Shown here: piece after piece, positions 27,669-36,318 of the stretch
Position numbering within the stretch: position 1 is the first letter of the stretch
How the letters are laid out: every line of letters starts with the position of its first letter
Assembly: GCA_028820655.1 (NCBI GenBank)
Contig: JAPPIK010000044.1
Location: forward strand, 1 to 41,577
From: Candidatus Poribacteria bacterium
GTDB taxonomy: Bacteria > Poribacteria > WGA-4E > JAJDTR01
Reading direction: 5' to 3'
Length of the DNA stretch: 41,577 bases
Made by a program: the position numbers and the translations under genes
The notes under the pieces: model-generated
The model's database searches: none
Told to the model about the DNA's origin: nothing
What the model saw: only the letters and a program-made list of their open reading frames with translations

Positions 27669-28328
27669 CTAGTCAGGTTGAGAAACCACACGTAAATAGG
27701 GTTTGACGGTCTTCCATCCATCGGGATACGCTTCTTTTGCTTCCTCGTCGGATACAGCCGGCACGATAATCACATCTTCACCCATTTCCCAGTTCGCGGG
27801 GGTTGCAACTTTTCGATTTGCCGTTAGCTGCATTGAATCGAGGACACGGAGAATTTCATCAAAGTTACGCCCGGTGGTCATAGGATACGTCAGCATAAGT
27901 TTGATTGTTTTGTCCGGACCAATCACAAAGACCGATCGTACCGTTGCATTGTTGAGCGCCGTGCGTCCTTCCGATGTACCAGGTTCGTCGGCAGGCAGCA
28001 TGTTATATAACTTGGCCACCGCCAAATCTGTGTCTCCAATCATTGGATAAGTGACGGCGTGTCCTTGAGTTTCCTCGATGTCCTTTGACCATTCAAGGTG
28101 ATCTCCGACGGGATCGACGCTAAGACCGATTATCTTACAGTTGCGTCTCGCAAATTCAGTCGCCAGGCCTGCCATATATCCCAACTCGGTTGTGCAAACC
28201 GGCGTAAAGTCCTTCGGATGGGAAAACAGCACTGCCCAACCATCACCAATCCATTCGTGAAAATCTATGGTTCCTTGTGTGGTCTCGGCTGTAAAATTCG
28301 GTGCTTCGTCGTTGATTCTTAGCGACAT
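27669..28328 (-). CDS. 1-Cys peroxiredoxin (Prx6 type)
   Basis: This enzyme reduces peroxides through a single peroxidatic cysteine. The 219-aa protein has C45 in the signature HPKDFTPVCTTE and the typical long C-terminal arm (about 150-219) of the Prx6 subfamily, ending WKTVKPYLRVV. Total length is normal for that group. A second Cys (in RRNCKIIG) lies where many members have one and is not a resolving cysteine. The ATG at 28328 is preferred over a GTG six bases upstream because GGAG sits 7 nt before it. The gene has its own promoter and a structured leader, so it looks independently regulated. Confidence 0.95.
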   Translation of the reverse strand: MSLRINDEAPNFTAETTQGTIDFHEWIGDGWAVLFSHPKDFTPVCTTELGYMAGLATEFARRNCKIIGLSVDPVGDHLEWSKDIEETQGHAVTYPMIGDTDLAVAKLYNMLPADEPGTSEGRTALNNATVRSVFVIGPDKTIKLMLTYPMTTGRNFDEILRVLDSMQLTANRKVATPANWEMGEDVIIVPAVSDEEAKEAYPDGWKTVKPYLRVVSQPD

Positions 28329-28353
28329 TTCCACTCTCCTTCGTTGATAGATG

Positions 28354-28388
28354 TGCCGATATACGTCGGCAGGCGGCGCCGACGCACA
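28354..28388 (-). promoter_or_regulatory. structured leader of the peroxiredoxin mRNA
   Basis: In the mRNA sense, TGTGCGTCGGC (28388-28378) can pair with GCCGACGTATA (28370-28360) as an 11-bp stem including two G-U pairs around a 7-nt loop. Part of the same 3' arm (TGCCGA, 28371-28366) can instead pair with TCGGCA (28359-28354). The two hairpins exclude each other and lie a few bases before the AAGGAG of the gene. This could be a switch, but no known riboswitch class is recognised. Confidence 0.4.
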
Positions 28389-28471
28389 AAAAGAGAACTA
28401 TGAAACGTGTCTGTCGGTGCTTGTGCTCGTCTGTTGACTTTTTGTTTCGCAGGTTTCTTCTTACGGGTGAA

Positions 28472-28500
28472 AGTATAACGCATCCCCTGTAAGAAGGCAA
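28472..28500 (-). promoter_or_regulatory. sigma70-type promoter of the peroxiredoxin gene
   Basis: On the minus strand, TTGCCT (28500-28495) and TATACT (28477-28472) are 17 bp apart. The predicted start near 28465 gives a leader of about 137 nt. I saw no OxyR- or PerR-like operator around it. The remaining 28501-28712 shows no gene. Confidence 0.5.
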
Positions 28501-28712
28501 GCGGTTCTTTACACATAGCTACGGTTGCGAAATAGGGTATTGGATTCATGCAATGTGCAGTTGACGCTAAAAATAGGTAGCCTAGTCTAAACGTTCAGGC
28601 CTATGTGGACGGTGATTGCGCGAATAGTATGAACCCGGACGAATCGGAGTCAGACGGGAGGTGAAGGCGGCTGATTATGCGATCACCAAAGGACAAGCAG
28701 CCGTTCGGTTAT

Positions 28713-29684
28713 TCAGTCAACCAACCAGAATTCTCCGTCGCTGTTAGACGCGAGCACGGCTAGCATAACGGCACCCGGAAAATCCTCGGGCATTTCGATT
28801 CCCATCGAGAAGATTCGCGCACTCGCAGTCGCTGTCTGCCGAATCATTTTTGGATCCGGAACACCCGAAGTTAGGATTCCGTCACTAAATAGAACAACAA
28901 TGGTGTGGGGTATTTTCTGAATTTCTTGAATTGCCTCGATCATATCCTTGTCGGCATATGTGTCACTTTTTTTCGGTGAAAGCAGTTCGAAGTGGGCGGT
29001 TCCTTCCGACACCCCATCGTCGGTCACGGGTATGAATTCATCGCGAAAAAAGTTGATTTCACTGTCGAATGTAATAATATTGAATCTGTCATGAGGCTCA
29101 AGAAAGGTCAGCGAATCCTGCATGATAGAAAGTATCTTTTTTAGTTTTCGCGGTGTTAACCCCAGCATACTGGACGACAAATCCACGCAATACGCAACCT
29201 GTTGCGGTCCTTCTTGTCTTTCGATGAACTTGACTAGACGGCTCTTGGCACGAGCATCTTCACTATAGATTCGCCCGATCGGATTTTCAATCACTCGCCC
29301 AATCTGAGGTGAACCTTGATTGAATTCGACGCTGTTTGTGTCCATATTCATGCCGTCACTAAGGTCTAACGACCCGGTTGCGCCAAATTCTGTCGGCGCT
29401 GTAGCTGAAACGACCCCGCGCGCGGTCACGGGCGCATTGCTGGTTAGAACTTTGAGTCTAGGTTGATTGGTCTGATCGGAGGTCCTCTTGCGAACACGCG
29501 CTCGTTTCGGGGCGGTTTTGCGTTTGAGTTTCGGCTTATCAACCTTAATCAACACCGCACTGATCGAGTCTTGCTGTTTTGCAGGGCCTGAATCAATCCA
29601 GAAGAAGAACCCGATTACGCCTACTATTGCATGAAATAGAATTGAAACGATAAGCGCACGGCTAATTTTGGTTCCTGACTTCAT
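28713..29684 (-). CDS. membrane-anchored von Willebrand factor A domain protein
   Basis: The 323-aa protein has one N-terminal transmembrane segment (about 10-30), then a basic Lys/Arg/Pro-rich stretch (about 45-75) like the spacer of TonB-type proteins, a low-complexity region, and a C-terminal VWA domain (about 160-323). The metal-ion-dependent adhesion site reads D168-L-S170-S-S172, with FSDGILTSG as the later conserved strand. The orientation is probably N-in, so the VWA domain faces the periplasm. VWA domains bind partners through a divalent metal; no partner gene such as exbB, exbD or a MoxR ATPase is nearby. It lies 127 bp downstream of a PhyH gene on the same strand. Confidence 0.85.
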   Translation of the reverse strand: MKSGTKISRALIVSILFHAIVGVIGFFFWIDSGPAKQQDSISAVLIKVDKPKLKRKTAPKRARVRKRTSDQTNQPRLKVLTSNAPVTARGVVSATAPTEFGATGSLDLSDGMNMDTNSVEFNQGSPQIGRVIENPIGRIYSEDARAKSRLVKFIERQEGPQQVAYCVDLSSSMLGLTPRKLKKILSIMQDSLTFLEPHDRFNIITFDSEINFFRDEFIPVTDDGVSEGTAHFELLSPKKSDTYADKDMIEAIQEIQKIPHTIVVLFSDGILTSGVPDPKMIRQTATASARIFSMGIEMPEDFPGAVMLAVLASNSDGEFWLVD

Positions 29685-29811
29685 TTTCGGGTATAGGGAT
29701 TTCTCAAAGAATTAATGATAGAGGGTCCGCACCGTCATGTTCCACGCATGTACAAAATTGAGGATAGGTTTTAGCTGAATTTGCAAGATTCTCCGCCGAA
29801 TGCTTCGTCTG

Positions 29812-30642
29812 TCAACCATAAGCCATTTCAGGGTGTTTCCCAAGGACACGCAACAGACGTTCATCGGCGCCTTCCAACACGTAGTCTGGCATACGGTAAT
29901 TTAAGTAGGGCCAAAACCTCTGAGCTACAAAGCGTTGCCCGTAGACTTGGTGGAACAGATACCGAACCCTATCTGTCCGGTTTGGCGCGCCTCGGTGCCA
30001 TGTTTGTCCATTAAGCAAGTAAAGGTCCCCAGCTTTCATGAGAAGCGAGATAGGCTCATTGCCGTCAAAGATTGGATGTTCCGGATCATTGGGTTGCCTT
30101 CCGGAGTAGTGGCTACTCGGAACGAATTGGGATGGACCGTGTTTGATATCGTCCTGATCCGTTAAGGCAATTTGCACGGACATACGGAGCACAGGCATCC
30201 GTAGCCTCGGGTCGTGCCGTTCCATCTCCGGCGCGACGGGAAATTCAATGCCATCGTCAACATGAAATCGATTTATGCCTAAATCTTCACGGTTGAGGAT
30301 ACAACCTTGAGCAATACAGTGGCAGTGCTCACCCAACACAGTTTCGGCGATACTAATAATCGGCTCACGCACGAGAAGATCCCGGAACATGAGGTCACAC
30401 TCAAAAAGCCGGTGTATGACAATCGGCGCCTTCCCATTTTGCCGAGAGTCTTTGACATTGCGCATTTGCAAAAAGTAGGGCTCTGCAAAGATTTCATCGA
30501 GGCGTGTGATGATGCGTTCACACTCTTTTCTAGAGAGCACATTTCGGACAATCGTCGCGCCGTTTTGATAAAAATCCCTCAAAACAACATTTAAGGTGTC
30601 CGGGGAAAGGGGAGTATCGGGAAGTGCTTGCTCTTTTGCCAT
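29812..30642 (-). CDS. phytanoyl-CoA dioxygenase (PhyH) family protein
   Basis: This is a non-heme Fe(II)/2-oxoglutarate dioxygenase of 276 aa. The facial triad fits H127-x-D129 (RFHVDDG) and H216 (NGQTWHRG), with the 2-oxoglutarate arginine at R225 or R227. The segment GPSQFVPSSHYSGR is typical of bacterial PhyH proteins that hydroxylate small molecules. The substrate is unknown. An atypical Cys-rich stretch (EHCHCIAQGC) precedes the triad. It lies between the giant repeat lipoprotein and the VWA gene on the same strand, and a second, dissimilar PhyH gene is 5.7 kb away. Confidence 0.88.
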   Translation of the reverse strand: MAKEQALPDTPLSPDTLNVVLRDFYQNGATIVRNVLSRKECERIITRLDEIFAEPYFLQMRNVKDSRQNGKAPIVIHRLFECDLMFRDLLVREPIISIAETVLGEHCHCIAQGCILNREDLGINRFHVDDGIEFPVAPEMERHDPRLRMPVLRMSVQIALTDQDDIKHGPSQFVPSSHYSGRQPNDPEHPIFDGNEPISLLMKAGDLYLLNGQTWHRGAPNRTDRVRYLFHQVYGQRFVAQRFWPYLNYRMPDYVLEGADERLLRVLGKHPEMAYG

Positions 30643-30786
30643 AATTCCGAGTCTAATCGTCTACGAAACTCCATTCAACTCCGTGAACGCTTCGTGAGGA
30701 TCTGTAGCAGAATATCGCAGTTCAGTTGCGTGAACGACGGAAACTGCTTCTCTTGGCAAGCATTCAAACGCATTCGGGTTGATTCC

Positions 30787-33700
30787 TCACCGCATTGACA
30801 TTTTGGCGCCCCCAACTCTTTGGCGCAGCACGACTCCCCACTGACCTACAACCCATAGCGTATCACTGTCGAGCACGTGGACAATCGTGTAAAGATCGTT
30901 ATCAATATCCGTGTGTTGCCGCTTCCACGTCTCTCCACCGTCTGCTGAGTGCAGGATCATACCATTGGCCCCCACCGCATAAATGTCCTGATTTGAGATT
31001 GCCGCCACATCATAAAGGTTGGAGGTTACGCCACTCGATTCAGCTTTCCACTTGAATCCACCATCGGTCGTACGTAGGACGATCCCGTAGCGCCCAACTG
31101 CACATCCCTTCCTTTTGGTAGAGAATGACAGGCCGTTCAGGTCGTATCCCGTGTTTGTTTCATGCAGCTTCCAATACTCACCGCCGTTGATCGTCCTTTG
31201 GACAGTGCCGCCGGACCCGACCGCCCATGCAAGTGGCACGAATTTCGTTTCAACTTTGAGCAAATCCCTGCCTGTGGTAGTCCTCTGTGGTTCCCAAATA
31301 GGTCCGCCGTCTCGATTATGAAGAATCTGTCCCTCTTCCCCAACAGCCCATCCTTCGGAAAATTTTCCGAAACCCACATCATTCATCACAAAACGTAGCG
31401 GTGGATCTTCTTCGAAAAGAGGAGGGCGCATCGGCGTTTTCCCGGCGGACCATTTCTTGCCATCTGTTGTGTAGAACAACGTACCATCGCGCCTCATCGC
31501 CCATCCCCATTTGGGATCCAGGTTCGCAAAGTGCACACCAATTATTTTTTGCCGCGTACCGATGTCGAGAGCAGTCCAATTCTGTCCGGCATCCTCGGTC
31601 TCTAACAGCAGTCCATCGTCGCCGGCAATCCAACCATTGTTTTCGGTCAGGAAAAGCACTTCGTGGAAATCATCCAGCCGCTCGCCAAGCTGACGTTCCC
31701 ATGTTAAGCCACCATCGTGCGTATGGTAGATGTGCCCCGCTTTCCCCACTGCCCACGCGTTTTGGTTGTCAACGAAGTGAAAACTCGTAATCTCCTCGGC
31801 CGAGTTCGGGCGGCCAAGACGGGGTCTTCTGCGATTAGCGGGGCGTCCGGTTCGCGACGGCGCCACATTCTCACCAGAACCACTTTCCGGACTGAGACTA
31901 GGAGGACGGGGGCGGCGTTCACGCCTGCGGTTTCTGAGCGCCTCACCGGCATCGGCATCTAAAGCGGCTCGAATCTCTCCGGCATCCTGAGAAGTGGAGG
32001 CTGTACCTGAGTCGGCGGACTCCAAATTCGAATCCGATTCTTCTGTTGGTGACACCGGTTCCTCGGCTCTCGTGGTCAAGTCGACATATGTGCGCTCCCA
32101 ACTTCTCCCCTGATCTCGGGTCAAAAAGATTTGCCCATTAGGACTAACGGCCCATGCCTCATTGTGACTACGCATCTTCACGCCGCGAATTCGATTACCT
32201 GGCCCAGAAGAACGGCGTGTCCATGTAAGCCCACCATCGTTCGTAATCAGTGAATCCCCATTCCTTACGATCACCCATCCAGATTTTGCGTCGGCAAAGT
32301 GAACCGCAATTCCCACTTGATTGGTCTTGGATTGAATCTGCCAATAATCACCGCCATTTGTCGTATGGAGGATGAATCCGCCATCACGACGTTGTGGTGC
32401 AACCGCCCATCCCTCCAAGTTGTTGATGAAATGTAAATGTGTAATGGGTCGATCCGTGGTGCCGGTTTTTTGGAGTTTCCAAGTCAAGCCGCCGTCTAGC
32501 GTATGCAGCGTCTGTCCTTGATCCACTCCCAGCCAACCTTCCAGATGTGTCAGGAATTGGATGGTACGGATGCTACGAAAGTTTCGCAGCACTCTTTGTA
32601 TGACTTGCCATGTTTCGCCTCCATTTTCCGTTCGGAGCAACACGCCACGTCCAGTGATCCAGCCATGGTCAGGGCCGATGAAGGCGATGCGGTGCAAATC
32701 TGTCTCGACGCTGCTGTGTTGAGGTTTCCACGATTTTCCGCCGTCGGTGGTGTGGGCGATTACCCCATTGCTTCCGACTGCCCAACCCGTTCTATCATTG
32801 ACAAAGTATGTATCGTTGAAATCTGTTTGCCACGTAGCTTGGCGGACAATTTCCCAGTGATAGGTAATCTCCTCGGCGGACGGTGGTGCATCAACTATCT
32901 CCGCAAGCTCAATTTCTTCCGCGGTTGGCGGAAGCGCAACAGGCAACTCTTCAGCATCTACGGAGTAGCGCATGGCAATACCACCTTTGCCAACGGCAAC
33001 CATTCCTTCAGGTGAAAGCGCGAACCCGTGAAGGTCGTTCTCGGTGCCGCTTTCTTGTAATTCCCAATTTTCACCGCCATCCGTCGTGGTTAAGACTACG
33101 CCGTTGTCACCCACGATTAAACCGTGCCTGGCATTCGCGAAGTAGATTTTGTTGAGGTTTTCCTGCGTGCCGCTCCGTTGGAATTTCCAAGTTCGCCCGC
33201 CGTCCTTGGTACGCAGGATTTCACCGAATTGGCCCGAGATCCAGCCGTTGTCACGGTCAACAAAATAAACAGCGTACAACTCATTGTAGGTTTTAGTCGT
33301 TTGCTGCGTCCACGTCATGCCTCCGTTAGTGGTGCGAATCACAACACCGGGCCAGCCGACCGCCCATCCTTCGTTTGCGCTGAGGAAGAAAACTCCCTTG
33401 AGGGATTGCCATTCGCCAGGTGTCTGAGGAACCCAAGAATCGCCGCCATCTGCGGTATGGAGTACCGTACCGAGCTCCCCGACAACCCACCCCTTTTTGG
33501 GCGTCACAAAATGGACTGCCGTGAGCACATATCCCCACCCGCTGTTTTGACGATCCCACGTCTGACCACCGTCAGTGGTGTGGACAATCATGCCGCGTTC
33601 TCCGACCGCCCATCCCTCTTTATCAGAAACAAAAAATATGTTGCGAATGTTGTCCCAAATGTCGGAGTCAACTTCTGTCCACGTCCTTCCGCCATCTTGA

Positions 33701-34794
33701 CTCATAGCGATCGTGCCGCGTTTTCCAACAGCAATGGCACGGTTAGCGTCTGCAAACTGAACATTCTCCAAGTCATTGGCGGTTGTACCGCTTACCATCT
33801 CCCAAGTAGCTCCACCGTCCGTCGAATTCAAGATGCTTCCGTACCAGCCAACTGCCCAGGCTTCTTTAGGCGTCGTAAACTGAACCCCTGTCAAATTGTT
33901 CTCTGTACCACTTTCAAGCAAGCGCCAGTTCTTGCCGCCATCTTCGGTGAATGTAATGAATCCCACATCGGCAACCGCCACACCTATTCGCCTATCGACA
34001 AAATGGATGCTATTGATAGTATCTCGGACGTGTCCGTTTATCAGAGGTATCCGACTGTCCTGTCGATCCCACGTAGCGCCACTATTGTTTGTGTGAAAGA
34101 TAGAGCCGTCGCTGCCAACGAGCCATCCCTCGCCCGGGCTGATGAAAAAGACCTGTTTATTGTCGTTAATCATCCTATCTCTTTCGCCTTCAAAGCGATT
34201 GCTTTGCTCGTGCCAGGTCTTTCCCCCATCATTTGTGTGTAGAATCCTGTCCTGCTCACCCACAATCCAACCACGCCGACTATTAACAAACCACGCGCCG
34301 CTGAGCGGAAACTCGCTCACGGATTCGCGGCGCTTCCATGTCTTTCCGCCGTCTTGCGTGTAGAGGACATCCGCGCTTTCACCAACGATCCAACCTTCCC
34401 TAGAATTTGCAAAAAACACATCGCGCAGCATTGACCATGTTCCGCTCGACTGCAACTGCCAGTGCCGTCCGGCATCATCGGTCGTGGCGATAAGACCATT
34501 GTCCCCCACTGCCCATCCGTATCGACTGTTTGCGAAATGCAACGCCTTAAAGTCGCCGGTTGTCTCAACTTCCTGCCTCTTCCAGGTCCGCCCACCGTCG
34601 TCGGTGTGGATTATCAATCCTTCAAGTCCTACGATCCATCCCGTGTTTGCATTCACGAAGTGAAGGTCGGTGAAATGGGTTTCCCAATCCGCCTTTCGGG
34701 TTACCTCTTCCTTGCAACCTAGCAACAGGGCTGAAACCGCAAAGTAAACTGCAACTAAGCTTAATACGCGGTAGTGTACCCGTATGTGGCTCAT
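30787..34794 (-). CDS. giant YCF48/Asp-box beta-propeller lipoprotein
   Basis: The 1,335-aa protein starts with a lipoprotein signal whose lipobox reads LLGC, followed by KEE. The remainder consists of repeats of about 45-50 residues, each containing WAVG/GWIVG and an Asp-box (DGGxTW). I count 26 Asp-boxes: 13 before a Pro/Glu-rich break (about residues 610-650), six before a long disordered Ser/Arg/Pro-rich linker (about 910-1000), and seven after it. The match is to YCF48/Hcf136 and BNR-type propellers, enough for several propellers in a row. The ATG at 34794 has AAGGAGG 9 nt upstream. It is probably tethered to the outer or inner membrane facing outward, with binding rather than enzymatic roles. 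Plus-strand frames opposite it are coding shadows. Confidence 0.93.
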   Translation of the reverse strand: MSHIRVHYRVLSLVAVYFAVSALLLGCKEEVTRKADWETHFTDLHFVNANTGWIVGLEGLIIHTDDGGRTWKRQEVETTGDFKALHFANSRYGWAVGDNGLIATTDDAGRHWQLQSSGTWSMLRDVFFANSREGWIVGESADVLYTQDGGKTWKRRESVSEFPLSGAWFVNSRRGWIVGEQDRILHTNDGGKTWHEQSNRFEGERDRMINDNKQVFFISPGEGWLVGSDGSIFHTNNSGATWDRQDSRIPLINGHVRDTINSIHFVDRRIGVAVADVGFITFTEDGGKNWRLLESGTENNLTGVQFTTPKEAWAVGWYGSILNSTDGGATWEMVSGTTANDLENVQFADANRAIAVGKRGTIAMSQDGGRTWTEVDSDIWDNIRNIFFVSDKEGWAVGERGMIVHTTDGGQTWDRQNSGWGYVLTAVHFVTPKKGWVVGELGTVLHTADGGDSWVPQTPGEWQSLKGVFFLSANEGWAVGWPGVVIRTTNGGMTWTQQTTKTYNELYAVYFVDRDNGWISGQFGEILRTKDGGRTWKFQRSGTQENLNKIYFANARHGLIVGDNGVVLTTTDGGENWELQESGTENDLHGFALSPEGMVAVGKGGIAMRYSVDAEELPVALPPTAEEIELAEIVDAPPSAEEITYHWEIVRQATWQTDFNDTYFVNDRTGWAVGSNGVIAHTTDGGKSWKPQHSSVETDLHRIAFIGPDHGWITGRGVLLRTENGGETWQVIQRVLRNFRSIRTIQFLTHLEGWLGVDQGQTLHTLDGGLTWKLQKTGTTDRPITHLHFINNLEGWAVAPQRRDGGFILHTTNGGDYWQIQSKTNQVGIAVHFADAKSGWVIVRNGDSLITNDGGLTWTRRSSGPGNRIRGVKMRSHNEAWAVSPNGQIFLTRDQGRSWERTYVDLTTRAEEPVSPTEESDSNLESADSGTASTSQDAGEIRAALDADAGEALRNRRRERRPRPPSLSPESGSGENVAPSRTGRPANRRRPRLGRPNSAEEITSFHFVDNQNAWAVGKAGHIYHTHDGGLTWERQLGERLDDFHEVLFLTENNGWIAGDDGLLLETEDAGQNWTALDIGTRQKIIGVHFANLDPKWGWAMRRDGTLFYTTDGKKWSAGKTPMRPPLFEEDPPLRFVMNDVGFGKFSEGWAVGEEGQILHNRDGGPIWEPQRTTTGRDLLKVETKFVPLAWAVGSGGTVQRTINGGEYWKLHETNTGYDLNGLSFSTKRKGCAVGRYGIVLRTTDGGFKWKAESSGVTSNLYDVAAISNQDIYAVGANGMILHSADGGETWKRQHTDIDNDLYTIVHVLDSDTLWVVGQWGVVLRQRVGGAKMSMR

Positions 34795-34874
34795 ATTATT
34801 TTGCCTCCTTGGCAATTGTCAAGCGCGCACTGAAGGGCAAAATCAACGTCCTGACGAAAATCAAACCAATCCAT
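34791..34874 (-). CDS. possible 27-aa leader ORF coupled to the lipoprotein gene
   Basis: A 27-codon frame starts with ATG right after GGAGGAG and reads MDWFDFRQDVDF, continuing to end in GGKII. Its TGA overlaps the ATG of the lipoprotein gene (ATGA), as in translational coupling. The Shine-Dalgarno spacing is short (about 4 nt). No homologue is known to me. It might be a leader peptide, a coupling ORF or chance. Nothing else confident lies in the 325-bp gap, although a 71-codon minus-strand frame (34939-35154, GTG start) remains open there. Confidence 0.3.
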   Translation of the reverse strand: MDWFDFRQDVDFALQCALDNCQGGKII

Positions 34875-35119
34875 CACTCCTCCAGATTTGCATCGTCAGG
34901 AGAGGCTTTGCGCTCTGTTTACGCAATAGCTTGACGATTCAGCGACGCTTGAACATGCCGAACACCGTAGATTCTTTTGCAGTTCGCCGTTTCCAAAACC
35001 GGTCATCAAAAATCTTCCCAAACATTCGCCTCCCTCTTCGACGTTGCACACTCTCGGGTTGCGCAAGTTTCAGCACAGGGCACAGTTGCATGCATCCCGT
35101 TGCATCGTCATGCCAGAGA
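34875..35119. other. spacer upstream of the giant lipoprotein gene
   Basis: No recognisable gene is present. A minus-strand 71-codon frame with an Arg-rich end (34939-35154) overlaps the tail of the mutarotase-like gene, but it lacks homology I can name. No terminator with a T-run and no convincing promoter was found. Confidence 0.35.
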
Positions 35120-36190
35120 TCAACCTTTGGACCCTGACGAATTTGGAGCGACACCGAGCAATTGCGTAAACACTTCGTTCACTGGCTGTGCGTCGCCGAG
35201 GAAAGCCCAGACTTGGCTCCTGTCCTGATAGCTACACATTCCGGTACCATCGCCGATTGCCGGTGTATGATATTCCATTTCGCCGAACTCGCCCAGATCA
35301 CCGTTGTCGTTGTAACACTGGATCGCATAACCGAAGTCGTCCAGATCATCCCACGGGACATCCACGTACTCGGCTGAGGGTGCCACGAGGAAGTTGCGCA
35401 CGACCAGCGTCTTCTGCCCGTCTCCTATATTTCGCAGATATCCGATTCGTCCACTTGTGGTCGCGGCGCGCACACCGATTTTGTGGGAATGCTTCGCATC
35501 AACCGGGAATCGGATAGATTCAGGTGAGACGTAAAGATCGCTTGCGCCATCACCCCCGAAGTACGTTTTTGGCGCACTTTCTCTTACCGTGGGTATTACA
35601 ATCTCCCCTCCGGCAGGAACTTGGACCAAATTCCAGATTCCAAGACGAATTCCGGGTTCTTCCGCAGACACAAGCCGCAGTGACGTGAGTTGTTCATACC
35701 CAACAAATTGGAGTTGTCGATTGGGTGACGCCATGCTTCTCTCATAGCGCAAAGGGTTTTGCGCCATCCGAATTGTTTTAGACAACTCAATCTCGCTGGT
35801 TTTCTCTTGTCGATTCAGAATAACGCGCGCCCGATTGGTCAGCGTAACCTGTCCTTTGCCGTGCTGAACCGTGTAGTTGCCAGGATCCAATGATGAAGGC
35901 ACTTGATAAGTCTCGCCCGGATTCTCAATGTCGGAAATGAACAGTTCAACTTCGGGTGACACCCAAGTACGGTCTCCTCCGCTGTTCTTCCAGCCTTCTT
36001 TGGTGAAGAAGCTCTCGGCGGTGGTGACGTGATTAAGATCCGGGTTGACCCAGAAGAAATTATGTCCATCACGATTGTACAAGCCGAGCGTTCTCCCGCC
36101 GTGGGGAAGAATGAGCAGAGAGCCCCCCTTGCCAAACAGTTGGATAGGCGGGTGGCTCGCGGCAGTCAGAGACGCGATCAATTCATCCAT
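35120..36190 (-). CDS. mutarotase-like beta-sandwich protein, function unknown
   Basis: The 356-aa protein has no signal peptide and no catalytic motif I recognise. The N-terminal IQLFGKGGSLLILPHGGRTLGLY and the run of beta-strand-like segments resemble galactose-mutarotase-like carbohydrate-binding folds. Family members of this type occur in bacteria rich in sugar and osmolyte catabolism (I believe they are filed under a DUF, possibly DUF6786, from memory). A GAGAGG Shine-Dalgarno sequence lies just before the ATG. The gene follows the second PhyH gene by 128 bp on the same strand and probably belongs to the same operon, which suggests a carbohydrate-derived substrate. This is an inference. 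Confidence 0.75.
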   Translation of the reverse strand: MDELIASLTAASHPPIQLFGKGGSLLILPHGGRTLGLYNRDGHNFFWVNPDLNHVTTAESFFTKEGWKNSGGDRTWVSPEVELFISDIENPGETYQVPSSLDPGNYTVQHGKGQVTLTNRARVILNRQEKTSEIELSKTIRMAQNPLRYERSMASPNRQLQFVGYEQLTSLRLVSAEEPGIRLGIWNLVQVPAGGEIVIPTVRESAPKTYFGGDGASDLYVSPESIRFPVDAKHSHKIGVRAATTSGRIGYLRNIGDGQKTLVVRNFLVAPSAEYVDVPWDDLDDFGYAIQCYNDNGDLGEFGEMEYHTPAIGDGTGMCSYQDRSQVWAFLGDAQPVNEVFTQLLGVAPNSSGSKG

Positions 36191-36318
36191 TACTACCTCT
36201 CAAATTGGGAAGCCGCAATCCTCCGCCGTTGTCACCACCGATTCTCATCCGCGATTCACTCCCGGGAGAAATAGTGCCACAACTATTGTCTCATCCCTTG
36301 GTTTCGGGTGCGTATTAT

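Noticed and set aside
33124-34242. Long plus-strand open frame of 372 codons
   Set aside because: It lies entirely antisense to the Asp-box lipoprotein, whose 26 repeats are unmistakable. The frame is a shadow of repeated codons and shows no domain.
34795-34825. TTGACA just upstream of the giant lipoprotein as its promoter
   Set aside because: The matching -10 would fall on the start codon itself, downstream of the Shine-Dalgarno sequence, so the transcript would lack its own ribosome site.
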